Positions 17,076 to 24,411 of a stretch of DNA of 31,364 nucleotides are shown one piece after another. This DNA is from Desulfobacterales bacterium. GTDB lineage: Bacteria > Desulfobacterota > Desulfobacteria > Desulfobacterales > UBA2174_A. The translations under genes were made by a program, and so were the position numbers. Location of the stretch: positions 1 through 31,364 of the forward strand of contig JALOPD010000063.1 in assembly GCA_025454075.1 (NCBI GenBank), given 5' to 3'. Every line of letters starts with the position of its first letter. Position 1 is the stretch's first letter. Below the pieces are notes generated by a model that searched no databases, was not told where the DNA came from, and worked only from the letters and a program-made list of their open reading frames with translations.

Positions 17076-18050
17076 ATGAACACCTCCCCCGACAAGGTGA
17101 TGGCGCTGGATGAAGCGGTGGCTCGCTGGGTGCCGGACGGCGCCCACATCTCCATCGGCGGCTTCACCTGCAACCGCAACCCCATGGCCGCCGTTTACGA
17201 AATCATCCGCCAGCGCAAAAAAAACCTCCACCTCTACGCGCACTCCAACGGCCAGGGGGTGGACGAACTCGTGGGAGCGGGCTGCGTCGCCCGCATCGAG
17301 ATCGCCTACGCCGGCACCGGCCGCTTCGCCCCGACCTGCATCCGTTTCCGCAAGGCTGTCGAGAAGGGAAGCATCCGCTTCGAGGACTACTCCAACTACC
17401 AGATGACTCTCAGGTTCATGGCCGGGGCGATGGGCGTGCCGTTCCTGCCGACCCGCTCCTCTCTCGGCACGGACATCATCCACCGCTGGGGGTTCTCCAG
17501 GGAGATGCGCCGGGCCGACCCACAGCTTCCGGACGCGAAGCTGGTGGTCATGGAAAACCCTTTCGGCGCCTGGGCCGACACCGAGCGGGTGGTGCTGGTC
17601 CCGGCCATCCGGCCGGATGTGACCCTGATCCATGTCCAGCAGGCGGCGGCCGACGGCACGGCCCGCATCGCGGGGCTCACCTTCGCCGACGTGGAGCAGG
17701 CCAAGGCCGCGCGGCACGTGGTCCTGACCTGCGAGGAAATCGTGGGGCCCGATGCGCTGCGCTCTCATCCCGAGCACAACCAGATCCCGGCGATCATCGT
17801 CGATGCCGTGGTGGCCGTTCCCCACGGCGCCTACCCGACCGCCTGCTACCGCTGCTACGACTACGACCCGGCGTTTTTGAGCGACTACCGCACCGCCGCC
17901 ATGGATGACGCGCGCTTCGGCGCCTATCTCGAGCAGTGGGTTTATCGCAAGAGGGACCATGGCGAGCGCATCGCCCAGGTCGGGGCCGAGCGGCTGGCCG
18001 CCCTCAAGGCCGACCCCCGCACGGGCTACGCCACGGGGCTCAGAAGGTGA
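17076..18050 (+). CDS. gctA: CoA-transferase subunit A (glutaconate CoA-transferase type)
   Basis: Protein of 324 residues, class I CoA-transferase alpha subunit. Characteristic segments are DGAHISIGGFTCNRNPMAAV near the start, KNLHLYAHSNGQGVDELVGA, MAGAMGVPFLPTRSSLGTDI and PDVTLIHVQQAAADGTARIA. It would move CoA between acyl-CoA and a free acid together with subunit B. The closest family I recognise is glutaconate CoA-transferase, used in glutamate fermentation, but the true substrate cannot be read from sequence. ATG 17076 (MNTSPDKVMALDEAVARWVP) follows a GAGAG purine site. The B subunit starts 177 bases later; that gap is unusually long for subunits of one enzyme and carries a tandem repeat. 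Confidence 0.88.
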   Translation: MNTSPDKVMALDEAVARWVPDGAHISIGGFTCNRNPMAAVYEIIRQRKKNLHLYAHSNGQGVDELVGAGCVARIEIAYAGTGRFAPTCIRFRKAVEKGSIRFEDYSNYQMTLRFMAGAMGVPFLPTRSSLGTDIIHRWGFSREMRRADPQLPDAKLVVMENPFGAWADTERVVLVPAIRPDVTLIHVQQAAADGTARIAGLTFADVEQAKAARHVVLTCEEIVGPDALRSHPEHNQIPAIIVDAVVAVPHGAYPTACYRCYDYDPAFLSDYRTAAMDDARFGAYLEQWVYRKRDHGERIAQVGAERLAALKADPRTGYATGLRR

Positions 18051-18152
18051 TGCCCGACGGTCTTTAAGAGAGCATCAAAAAGTCAGAAATGACCGAAACT
18101 CCAAAAACTTTCAACCCGCGGCGCCATTGCGGTGGGATAACTTGCCTTTGAC

Positions 18153-18188
18153 TTTAGGCACGTTAGGCATTTTAGGCACTATAGGCAC
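18153..18188. repeat. Period-9 tandem array between the two CoA-transferase genes
   Basis: TTTAGGCAC (18153-18161), GTTAGGCAT, TTTAGGCAC and TATAGGCAC (to 18188) run head to tail, with a decayed fifth unit TATCCTTAC. It ends about 40 bases before the next start codon. Low complexity; no coding potential. Confidence 0.75.
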
Positions 18189-18227
18189 TATCCTTACAGA
18201 TCGATTCGCCCCGGGAGGGTAAACGTT

Positions 18228-18995
18228 ATGCCCGACTACACCGCACGCGAGCTCATGACCATCGCCGCGGCCCGCAAGATCAACGACGGCGAGATCGTCT
18301 TCTGCGGCACCGGCATCTCCATGCTGGCCGCCATGGCGGCCAAGCACATCAACGCCCCCAACAGCGTCATCATCTTCGAGACCGGCGCGATCGACTCCCA
18401 GCTCGAGGAGATCCCCATGGCGGTGGGCGATTCGCGCGTCATGCTCGGCTCATCCTCCAACAGCGGTCTGGCGGACTCCTTCGCCCTGATGCAGAACCGG
18501 ACCACGGGCCGGCACGTGGTGGGCATTCTAGGGGCGGCCCAGATCGACAAGTACGGCAACCTCAACTCCACCGCCATCGGCGACTATTTCCACCCAAAGG
18601 TGCGCTTCTCCGGCAGCGGCGGCGCCTGCGACGTGGCCTCGTTCGTGGACCGCACCATCATCTTCATGCAGCACGAGCGCCGCAAGTTCGTCGCCAAAGT
18701 GGACTACCTCACCAGCCCCGGCTGGCTGGGCGGCCCCGAGGGGCGGCGCAAGGCGGGCCTGACCGGCAACGGGCCGTCGACGGTGATCACGGATCTCGCG
18801 GTGATGGGCTTTGACGATGAAACCCGAGAAATGGTCCTGGAGGCCTATTTCCCGGGCAAAACCCCCCAAATGGTCCTCGACAACATGGAGTTCGCGGTGG
18901 ACGTCTCCCGGGCGCGGCAACTCGAGCCGCCCACCGAGCGGGAGCTGAGGATCCTGCGGGACCAGGTCGATCCCCAGCGGCTGATCCTCGGGTGA
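18228..18995 (+). CDS. gctB: CoA-transferase subunit B (glutaconate CoA-transferase type)
   Basis: Protein of 255 residues, beta subunit of a class I CoA-transferase. It begins MPDYTARELMTIAAARKIND, with GEIVFCGTGISMLAAMAAK and SVIIFETGAIDSQ; Glu51 in FETG aligns by position with the Glu that carries CoA in glutaconate CoA-transferase. SGGACDVASFVDRTIIFMQH and RKFVAKVDYLTSPGW are also typical. GGGAGGG precedes ATG 18228 at good spacing. It is the partner of the gene at 17076-18050. Together they would activate a dicarboxylic or short-chain acid; with the nearby aminotransferase and amino-acid transporter this suggests amino-acid catabolism, an inference from position only. Confidence 0.88.
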   Translation: MPDYTARELMTIAAARKINDGEIVFCGTGISMLAAMAAKHINAPNSVIIFETGAIDSQLEEIPMAVGDSRVMLGSSSNSGLADSFALMQNRTTGRHVVGILGAAQIDKYGNLNSTAIGDYFHPKVRFSGSGGACDVASFVDRTIIFMQHERRKFVAKVDYLTSPGWLGGPEGRRKAGLTGNGPSTVITDLAVMGFDDETREMVLEAYFPGKTPQMVLDNMEFAVDVSRARQLEPPTERELRILRDQVDPQRLILG

Positions 18996-19037
18996 GTAAC
19001 GCCGGCGCCCCCCCAGGGCTCAAGGCAAAAGACCTAA

Positions 19038-19336
19038 TCCAATCTCTTCAAGTTCATTTCAGCGATTTCCTGCTGGCGGTTGGCCAATCTGGTTGAAAAG
19101 GGCAGGATCGGTTTCGCATCCCGACGCTGGCGTGGATTCGCCGATCGCTTCAGGAATATGACATTCGAATCGTCGAGCTGACGACGGAAATCGCGGTGGA
19201 GAGCACACTGCTGAGCGGCATGCACGCCGACCCGGCCGATCAGATCATCGCCGCCACATCCCGCGTGACCGGAATGCCGCTGGTGACGTCGGACAAACGC
19301 CTGAGACAACTTCAGGGGATTGAAACGATCTGGTGA
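19038..19336 (+). pseudogene. Decayed VapC-type (PIN domain) toxin, C-terminal part, frameshifted
   Basis: In one frame 19053-19113 reads FISAISCWRLANLVEKGRIG, the middle of a VapC PIN domain. A frame change near 19110-19130 then continues in another frame with TLAWIRRSLQEYDIRIVELT, EIAVESTLLSGMHADPADQI and TGMPLVTSDKRLRQLQGIET, ending IW and TGA at 19334-19336. HADPADQIIAAT and PLVTSDKRL are hallmark PIN residues. The N-terminal third with the first catalytic Asp is missing and no antitoxin gene is upstream; gctB ends at 18995. It is a relic of a toxin-antitoxin module, not an active toxin. Confidence 0.75.
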
Positions 19337-19390
19337 CCACCCGCCACCGGGTTTCTACTGCTTTTATCCGGCACACGAGCATCCTACGCC

Positions 19391-19467
19391 GGCAAGCAAA
19401 TATATCTTATTCCATCAACTCACGCAGAGGCGGAAGTTGCACCTGTTTTATTGCCGGAGGAATAACC
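19391..19467. repeat. Dispersed repeat, copy 1 (77 bp)
   Basis: Shares with 25934-26037 the blocks CCATCAACTCACGCARAGGC then GGA (19412-19434 here) and GTTGYACCTGTTTTATTGCC then GGAGGAATAAC (19436-19467 here), plus GGCAAGYAAA at the left end. This copy lacks a 27-base insert found in the other. Both copies lie past the stop of a minus-strand gene, here about 70 bases beyond the aminotransferase. Confidence 0.75.
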
Positions 19468-19538
19468 TACTTGGACACGCCCCGTTCATCCCAGCCGTGC
19501 GGGTGGCGGGAGTCCTTGAGAAGGGTTTCGCGTCTCCT

Positions 19539-20804
19539 TTATTTCGACATCTCCGCCAGCCCCTGCTCCAGGATCGACAGTCCCTTATCCAGCTGCGCGT
19601 CCGTGATCACGAAGGGCACGAGCACGCGGACCACGTTGCTGTAGGTCCCGCACACCAGGATGATGAGCCCTCGCTCCAGGCAGAAGGCGGCCAGCTTCTT
19701 GGCTTCGTCCGCGGCCGGTTCGCGCTTGTCCCCCTTTACAAGGGTCAGCCCCAGCATGGCGCCCAATCCGCGGATTTCGCCTACGATCTTGTATTTCTTG
19801 CGCAAGGCCTCCAGGCGTTCGTTCAGTTTCTTGCCCAGGGCCTTGGCCTTGCCGAGCATGTCTTCCTCCTCGAACACCTCCAGGACCGCCAGGGCCGCCG
19901 CGGAGGCCACCGGGTTGCCGCCGTAGGTGCCGCCCAGGCCCCAAGGGTGGACCGCGTCCATGATCTCCTTGCGGCCCACGACGGAGGCGATGGGCATGCC
20001 GGCCCCCAGGCTCTTGGCCACCGTGATGAGGTCGGGTTCGACCCCCCAGTGCTCGATCGCGAACATGGTGCCCGTGCGGCCCATGCCGCTCTGGATCTCG
20101 TCGGCCACGAACAGGATGCCGTTCTCGCGGCAGATCGTGGCGAGCGCCTGGAAGTAGCCGGGCGGCGGGGCGATGAACCCGCCTTCGCCCTGGACCGGTT
20201 CGGCCACGATGCAGGCCACGGCCTCGGGGTTCACGTGCTTGAGGAAAAAGTCCTTCAGCCTCTCCGGCCCGACCACGTCGCCGAAGGGCATGCGGTAGAC
20301 TTCCGGCGCGAAAGGGCCGAAGCCGAGCTTGTAAGGCTTGACTTTGCTCGTCATGGTCATCGTGAGCAGGGTCCGGCCGTGGTAGGCGTTTTCGAAAACG
20401 ATGACGGCCGGGCGCTTGGTGAAATAGCGGGCGATCTTGACCGCGTTTTCGACGGCCTCGGCCCCGCTGCTCACGAACATGGCCTTCTTCGGGAAGGTTC
20501 CCGGCGTCAGGCGGCAGAGCTTGTCCGCGAGCTTGATGGCCACCTCGTAGGGGTTCACCATGAAGCAGGTGTGGTGGAATTGTTCCGCCTGGGCCTTGAT
20601 GGCCGCCACCACCCGGGGGTGGCAGTGGCCGATGTTCATGACGCCGATGCCGCCGCCGAAGTCGATGTACTCCCGGCCCTCCACGTCGTGCACGACCGCG
20701 CCCTTGGCGGATGCCACGTGCACGGGGGTCACGCTCGACACCCCCGCGGAGATGACTTCTGTTCTCAGTTTCTGCAATGCCTCGTTGGTCGGTGTGGAGC
20801 TCAT
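19539..20804 (-). CDS. gabT: Class III PLP aminotransferase (4-aminobutyrate type)
   Basis: Protein of 421 residues. Family features: FVSSGAEAVENAVKIAR (phosphate binding), ENAYHGRTLLTMTMT, AEPVQGEGGFIAPPPGYF, LFVADEIQSGMGRTGTMF with Asp235, and DLITVAKSLGAGMPIASV with the PLP Lys264. It would transfer the amino group of GABA or a similar omega-amino acid to 2-oxoglutarate. ATG 20804 has AGGAGG upstream; a start further up is rejected. It follows livF in a liv-type transporter operon, so the importer may supply its substrate. The call gabT is the best family match, but related omega-amino-acid transaminases cannot be excluded. Confidence 0.85.
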   Translation of the reverse strand: MSSTPTNEALQKLRTEVISAGVSSVTPVHVASAKGAVVHDVEGREYIDFGGGIGVMNIGHCHPRVVAAIKAQAEQFHHTCFMVNPYEVAIKLADKLCRLTPGTFPKKAMFVSSGAEAVENAVKIARYFTKRPAVIVFENAYHGRTLLTMTMTSKVKPYKLGFGPFAPEVYRMPFGDVVGPERLKDFFLKHVNPEAVACIVAEPVQGEGGFIAPPPGYFQALATICRENGILFVADEIQSGMGRTGTMFAIEHWGVEPDLITVAKSLGAGMPIASVVGRKEIMDAVHPWGLGGTYGGNPVASAAALAVLEVFEEEDMLGKAKALGKKLNERLEALRKKYKIVGEIRGLGAMLGLTLVKGDKREPAADEAKKLAAFCLERGLIILVCGTYSNVVRVLVPFVITDAQLDKGLSILEQGLAEMSK

Positions 20805-20829
20805 GGGATGATTCCTCCTGGAAATTTGA

Positions 20830-20847
20830 GATTTCAAATTTGAAATC
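20830..20847. repeat. Perfect 18-base palindrome between livF and the aminotransferase
   Basis: GATTTCAAATTTGAAATC is its own reverse complement, and is flanked by a further GAAATTTGA. It lies 27 bases before the aminotransferase ATG and 50 bases after the livF stop. It could be an operator or another member of the gap-repeat family; nothing distinguishes these. Confidence 0.6.
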
Positions 20848-20897
20848 GAGACGAGGTTGTCCGAAAAAATAGAAATCCTACCGGGTTCCGAGCCGCC

Positions 20898-21608
20898 TTA
20901 CAACCCCAAATAGGCCGTGCGGATGTGGGGGTTGTCGAGCAGCTCCCGGGCCGGCCCCTCCATGACGGTGCGGCCGTGCTCGAGGACGTAGCCCCGATGG
21001 CTCAGGCTCAGCGAATGCTTCACGTCCTGCTCCACCAGGAGCACGGTGGTCCCCTGGTCGGCGATCTTGCGCAGCGTGTCGAAAATCGTTTTGATCAGGA
21101 TGGGCGCCAGCCCCAGGGAGGGCTCGTCGAGCATCAGGAGCTTGGGGCGCGCCATGAGGCCGCGGCCGATCGCCACCATCTGCTGCTCGCCGCCGGAAAG
21201 CGTCATGGCCAGCTGGGCCAGGCGCTCCTTCAATCGGGGGAATAGTTCATACACCTGCGTGAGCGTGTCGGCCTTTCGCCCGTCGGCGCGCCGGCTGTAG
21301 GCCCCGACGATCAGGTTGTCCTGGACGGACATGAGCGTGAACAGCCGCCGGCCCTCGGGCACCTGGACGATGCCCCGCTCGACGACCTCTTCGGGGGGCA
21401 GGTGCTGAATGGGGCGGCCCTCGAAGGCGATTTCGCCCTTGGCCGGCTGCATCAGCCCCGAGATGGTCCGGAGCAGGGTGGATTTGCCGGCGCCGTTGCC
21501 GCCGATGATGCTCACCACCTCCCCCTCCTCCACCTTGAGGGAGAGATCGAAGATCACCTGGACGTCGCCGTAGAACACCTCGATATTCTTGACCTCAAGC
21601 AGCGCCAT
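20898..21608 (-). CDS. livF: Branched-chain amino-acid type ABC transporter ATPase (LivF)
   Basis: Protein of 236 residues. Walker A is IGGNGAGKSTLLRTISGL, the signature is TLSGGEQQMVAIGRGLMARP, Walker B is LLMLDEPSLGLAP, and an H-loop region follows (VLLVEQDVKHSL). The LivF subfamily is indicated by MALLEVKNIEVFYGDVQVIF and by its place beside livG. It powers uptake with LivG, LivH, LivM and the binding protein. Its start overlaps the livG end by 14 bases, so the genes are co-translated. Confidence 0.94.
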   Translation of the reverse strand: MALLEVKNIEVFYGDVQVIFDLSLKVEEGEVVSIIGGNGAGKSTLLRTISGLMQPAKGEIAFEGRPIQHLPPEEVVERGIVQVPEGRRLFTLMSVQDNLIVGAYSRRADGRKADTLTQVYELFPRLKERLAQLAMTLSGGEQQMVAIGRGLMARPKLLMLDEPSLGLAPILIKTIFDTLRKIADQGTTVLLVEQDVKHSLSLSHRGYVLEHGRTVMEGPARELLDNPHIRTAYLGL

Positions 21609-22320
21609 AGTCCTCCCCCAGATAGGCCTTGATCACCCGCTCGTCGTGGGCGATCTCCTGCGGCGGCCCCTCGGCGATCTTGGTGCCGAAGTGCAGGACC
21701 GCGATCCGGTCCGACAGCGCCATGATGGCGCGCATGATGTGCTCGATCACGAAGATCGTCATCCCGCCTTCGCGCAGCCGCTTGATGATCGCCACCATTT
21801 CGTCGACCTCGGTCGGCCGCAGGCCCGCCATCACCTCGTCCAGCAGCAAGAGCTTAGGCCGCGTGGCCAGCGCCCTGGCGATCTCCAGGCATTTGCGGTC
21901 GGCGATGGTGAGGTTGCCGGCGCGCAGGTCCTTTTTCCCCTCCAGGTGAAGCTGGTCCAGCACCTCCAGGGCGCGCTGCTCGGCCTCGGCGCGCTTGTCG
22001 GTGACGGCAAAGGCACCCACCATGACGTTGTAGAGGACCGTGCGGGAGGCAAAGGGTTTCACGATCTGAAAGGTGCGGGCGAGCCCCTTGCGGCAGAGGT
22101 CCCAGGGTTTCTGGTTGTTGATCTTCGTTCCCTGGAAAAGGATCTCCCCACCGGTCGGAGGGAAGACCCCGGCCACGCAGTTGAAAAGCGTGGACTTGCC
22201 GGCGCCGTTGGGGCCGATCAGGCCGACGATTTCGCCCTCCCCGACGTCCAGGCTGAAGCTCTCCACGGCCTTGACCCCGCCGAAGAATTTCCTGACCTTT
22301 TTCAGCTCGAGGATCTTCAT
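21595..22320 (-). CDS. livG: Branched-chain amino-acid type ABC transporter ATPase (LivG)
   Basis: Protein of 241 residues. It starts MKILELKKVRKFFGGVKAVE, with Walker A GLIGPNGAGKSTLFNCVAG and the altered signature NLTIADRKCLEIARALATRP typical of LivG (LT-x-ADRK instead of LSGGQ). Walker B is KLLLLDEVMAGLRPTEVDEM and the H-loop is FVIEHIMRAIM. The ATG at 22320 overlaps the livM stop as ATGA. It forms a heterodimer with LivF at the membrane. Confidence 0.94.
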   Translation of the reverse strand: MKILELKKVRKFFGGVKAVESFSLDVGEGEIVGLIGPNGAGKSTLFNCVAGVFPPTGGEILFQGTKINNQKPWDLCRKGLARTFQIVKPFASRTVLYNVMVGAFAVTDKRAEAEQRALEVLDQLHLEGKKDLRAGNLTIADRKCLEIARALATRPKLLLLDEVMAGLRPTEVDEMVAIIKRLREGGMTIFVIEHIMRAIMALSDRIAVLHFGTKIAEGPPQEIAHDERVIKAYLGEDYGAA

Positions 22321-23324
22321 GCCGCGGCCTCCTTTTTGCCGGCCAGGCGCGCGATCGCACCGTTGTACAGGCGCGTGAGCGGTTCCTGCAGGCCGCGCGG
22401 CTGGTAGAGCATCACCAGGATCAGCACGACGCCGAAAATGATCAGGTGCAGCCCGGGCAGCGTGCTGCCGAAATAGATTCGCGAGAAGTCGCCGACGGGG
22501 CGCAGCAGCAGGGCCCCCAGCAGCGGCCCGGCGATGGAACCCCGGCCGCCGATCAGCGCGATGAAGGCGATCTCGAAGGAGATGTCCAGGCTCATGACGC
22601 TCTTGGGATGGATGTAGAGCGTGAACTGCGCCCAGAAGGTGCCGGCAAATGCGGTGAGAAACGAACTCATGGCCATGGCGATGAGCTTGGCACGGGCCAC
22701 GTTGACCCCCAGCGCCTGGGCCGCCTCCGGCTCCTCGCCGCCCGCCACGAGATAATAGCCCAGCTTGGAGCGCGAGACGAACCACGTCAGGGCGATCACG
22801 CCGGTCAACATCACGAGGATGATGTAGTAGTAAGGCTCCTTGTCGGCAAACATGAAACTCCAGAAGCCGAGCTTGAGGGGCGGGATCTGCAGCCCCCGCG
22901 GCCCGTTGAGCTGCAGGGGCCCGAGATAGTCGATGTTCTCCACCATCACCCGGATGCCCTCGGCAAAAGCGATGGTGGCGAGCGCGAAGTAGGCGCCGCG
23001 CATCTTGAAGGTGGGCAGCCCGATGATCACCCCCACGACGGCCGACAGCAGGGCGCCGACGAGCATGCCGAGCCAGGGGCTGATCCCGTACTGCAGCGAG
23101 AGCACGGTCGAGGTGTAGGCGCCGATCCCGACAAAGGCCGCGTGCCCGAGCGGCAGCACCCCGGCGAACCCGCCGACCAGGTTCCAGCTCGTGGTGAGGT
23201 AGGCATAGAGATACAGCAGGATCAGAATGTGCAGGTAAGTCGGGCTTCTCAACACCAGCGGCAAGCCGAAAGCCACCACCCCCGCCAGCACCAGCGGCAT
23301 CTTGCGGTACATGGATGAGTCCAT
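22317..23324 (-). CDS. livM: Branched-chain amino-acid type ABC transporter permease (LivM)
   Basis: Protein of about 335 residues. Multiple membrane helices; family signatures SWNLVGGFAGVLPLGHAAFV, GIGAYTSTVLSLQYGIS and EPEAAQALGVNVARAKLIAM (the EAA-like coupling loop that contacts the ATPase), then IALIGGRGSIAGPLLGALLL. Start taken as ATG 23324 (MDSSMYRKMPLVLAGV); TTG 23336 and ATG 23312 are alternatives. It follows livH with a short gap containing a 12-pair hairpin. Confidence 0.9.
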   Translation of the reverse strand: MDSSMYRKMPLVLAGVVAFGLPLVLRSPTYLHILILLYLYAYLTTSWNLVGGFAGVLPLGHAAFVGIGAYTSTVLSLQYGISPWLGMLVGALLSAVVGVIIGLPTFKMRGAYFALATIAFAEGIRVMVENIDYLGPLQLNGPRGLQIPPLKLGFWSFMFADKEPYYYIILVMLTGVIALTWFVSRSKLGYYLVAGGEEPEAAQALGVNVARAKLIAMAMSSFLTAFAGTFWAQFTLYIHPKSVMSLDISFEIAFIALIGGRGSIAGPLLGALLLRPVGDFSRIYFGSTLPGLHLIIFGVVLILVMLYQPRGLQEPLTRLYNGAIARLAGKKEAAA

Positions 23325-23348
23325 AAATATTCTCAAGCTTCCCTATTC

Positions 23349-23375
23349 GATGATTTCGCCGCAGGCGAAATCATC
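23349..23375. repeat. 12-pair hairpin across the livH stop codon
   Basis: GATGATTTCGCC (23349-23360) and GGCGAAATCATC (23364-23375) are perfect inverted arms with a 3-base loop. It covers the livH TGA (23374-23376) and a second in-frame TGA at 23371-23373. No T run follows on the minus strand, so an RNA stability or processing element is more likely than a terminator. Confidence 0.6.
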
Positions 23376-24264
23376 ACCAGTCGTACTTCACGCCGAACAG
23401 CCCCGAAGGCTTGAAGAACAAAAAGAGCAGGAACAGGGCATAGACGACCGCCTCGGTCCAGGTGGCCGCCATGAACTGCGGGCCCACCGATTCGATCACG
23501 CCGACGATGATCCCGCCCAGGAGCGCCCCCCAGATGCTGCCGAGGCCGCCCAGCACCACGATGATGAAGCACTTGATGTCGAAGAGCACCCCGACCGAAG
23601 GGAAGACGTTGTAAAAGGGCACGAGGGCCACGCCGGCCACGCCGGCGGCCGCCGTGCCGATGCCGACCGAGATGTTGTACATCTTGTACTGGTTGATGCC
23701 CTGCAGGCTGGCCGCGTCCCGGTCGAGGCTCGTCGTTGCCCGCACCGCGCGGCCCATGCGGGTTTTCTGCAGGAAGAGGTAGATCAAAACGGCGGTGACG
23801 ATTGCAGCGCAGAATCCCCAGAGCTTGGGGACCGAGACCAGCATGTCGCCGAACTCGAGCATCTTCCCGCGCAGGGGGTTGTCCTGGATGTTGCGGTACT
23901 GCGGGCCGAACACGAGCAGGGAGAGGTTGTCGAGGATGTACCAGACGCCGGTGGTGACGATGATCACTGTGATCGGCTCGCGCACGTCTTTTTCGGACTT
24001 GAAGATGGGCTTGATCAGAATGTCCTGGAGCAGGTAGCCGAAGACGAACATGACCGGCACCACCGCGATCAGCGTCAGATAGGGGTGCAGGCCGGTCAGA
24101 ATGACGGCCCAGTAGGCCGTGTACATCCCCACCATGAGCATGGAGCCGTGGGCGAAGTTGATGACCTTGAGGACCCCGAAAATCAGTGTCAGGCCCATGG
24201 CGGCCAGGCCGTAGATCGAACCCATGAGGATGCCGTTGATGGTATCTTCGATGATGAAAAGCAT
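23374..24264 (-). CDS. livH: Branched-chain amino-acid type ABC transporter permease (LivH)
   Basis: Protein of 296 residues. It begins MLFIIEDTINGILMGSIYGL, with AAMGLTLIFGVLKVINFAHG, the LivH hallmark. About eight hydrophobic helices, a coupling loop RAVRATTSLDRDAASLQGIN, and VLGGLGSIWGALLGGIIVGV near the C-terminus. With LivM it forms the channel. The binding-protein gene lies 148 bases upstream across a strong stem-loop. Confidence 0.93.
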   Translation of the reverse strand: MLFIIEDTINGILMGSIYGLAAMGLTLIFGVLKVINFAHGSMLMVGMYTAYWAVILTGLHPYLTLIAVVPVMFVFGYLLQDILIKPIFKSEKDVREPITVIIVTTGVWYILDNLSLLVFGPQYRNIQDNPLRGKMLEFGDMLVSVPKLWGFCAAIVTAVLIYLFLQKTRMGRAVRATTSLDRDAASLQGINQYKMYNISVGIGTAAAGVAGVALVPFYNVFPSVGVLFDIKCFIIVVLGGLGSIWGALLGGIIVGVIESVGPQFMAATWTEAVVYALFLLFLFFKPSGLFGVKYDW

Positions 24265-24278
24265 AAGGTCCGTGTTAT

Positions 24279-24397
24279 GTTTTAGGTTTCAAGTATTAAG
24301 CAAAAGAAGAAAAGAAAGGAATTAGGGAACCGGGAGCGGCTCCCGACCGGGAGCCGCTCCCCTTCTGGCCTAACACTTTAAACTGAACACTTAAAAC
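24279..24397. repeat. Nested stem-loop in the livK-livH gap
   Basis: An inner perfect 13-pair stem GGGAGCGGCTCCC (24332-24344) / GGGAGCCGCTCCC (24349-24361) has a 4-base loop. An outer degenerate inverted repeat has GTTTTAGGTTTCAAGTATTA (from 24279) matching the complement of 24376-24397 at 16 of 22 positions. The right side is itself a near-tandem (AACACTTTAAAC, AACACTTAAAAC). There is no clean T run on the minus strand. In many importer operons such a stem after the binding-protein gene keeps its transcript more abundant than that of the permease genes, which is a plausible role here. Confidence 0.7.
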
Positions 24398-24411
24398 CCC
24401 TGCGAAGCAGG

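Noticed and set aside
19320..20843. Long plus-strand open frames opposite the aminotransferase, and similar long antisense frames opposite other genes (e.g. 2073-3482, 15753-17018, 22446-23318)
   Set aside because: They are antisense shadows of high-GC genes with His/Gly/Asp-rich products, no family motifs and no ribosome sites.
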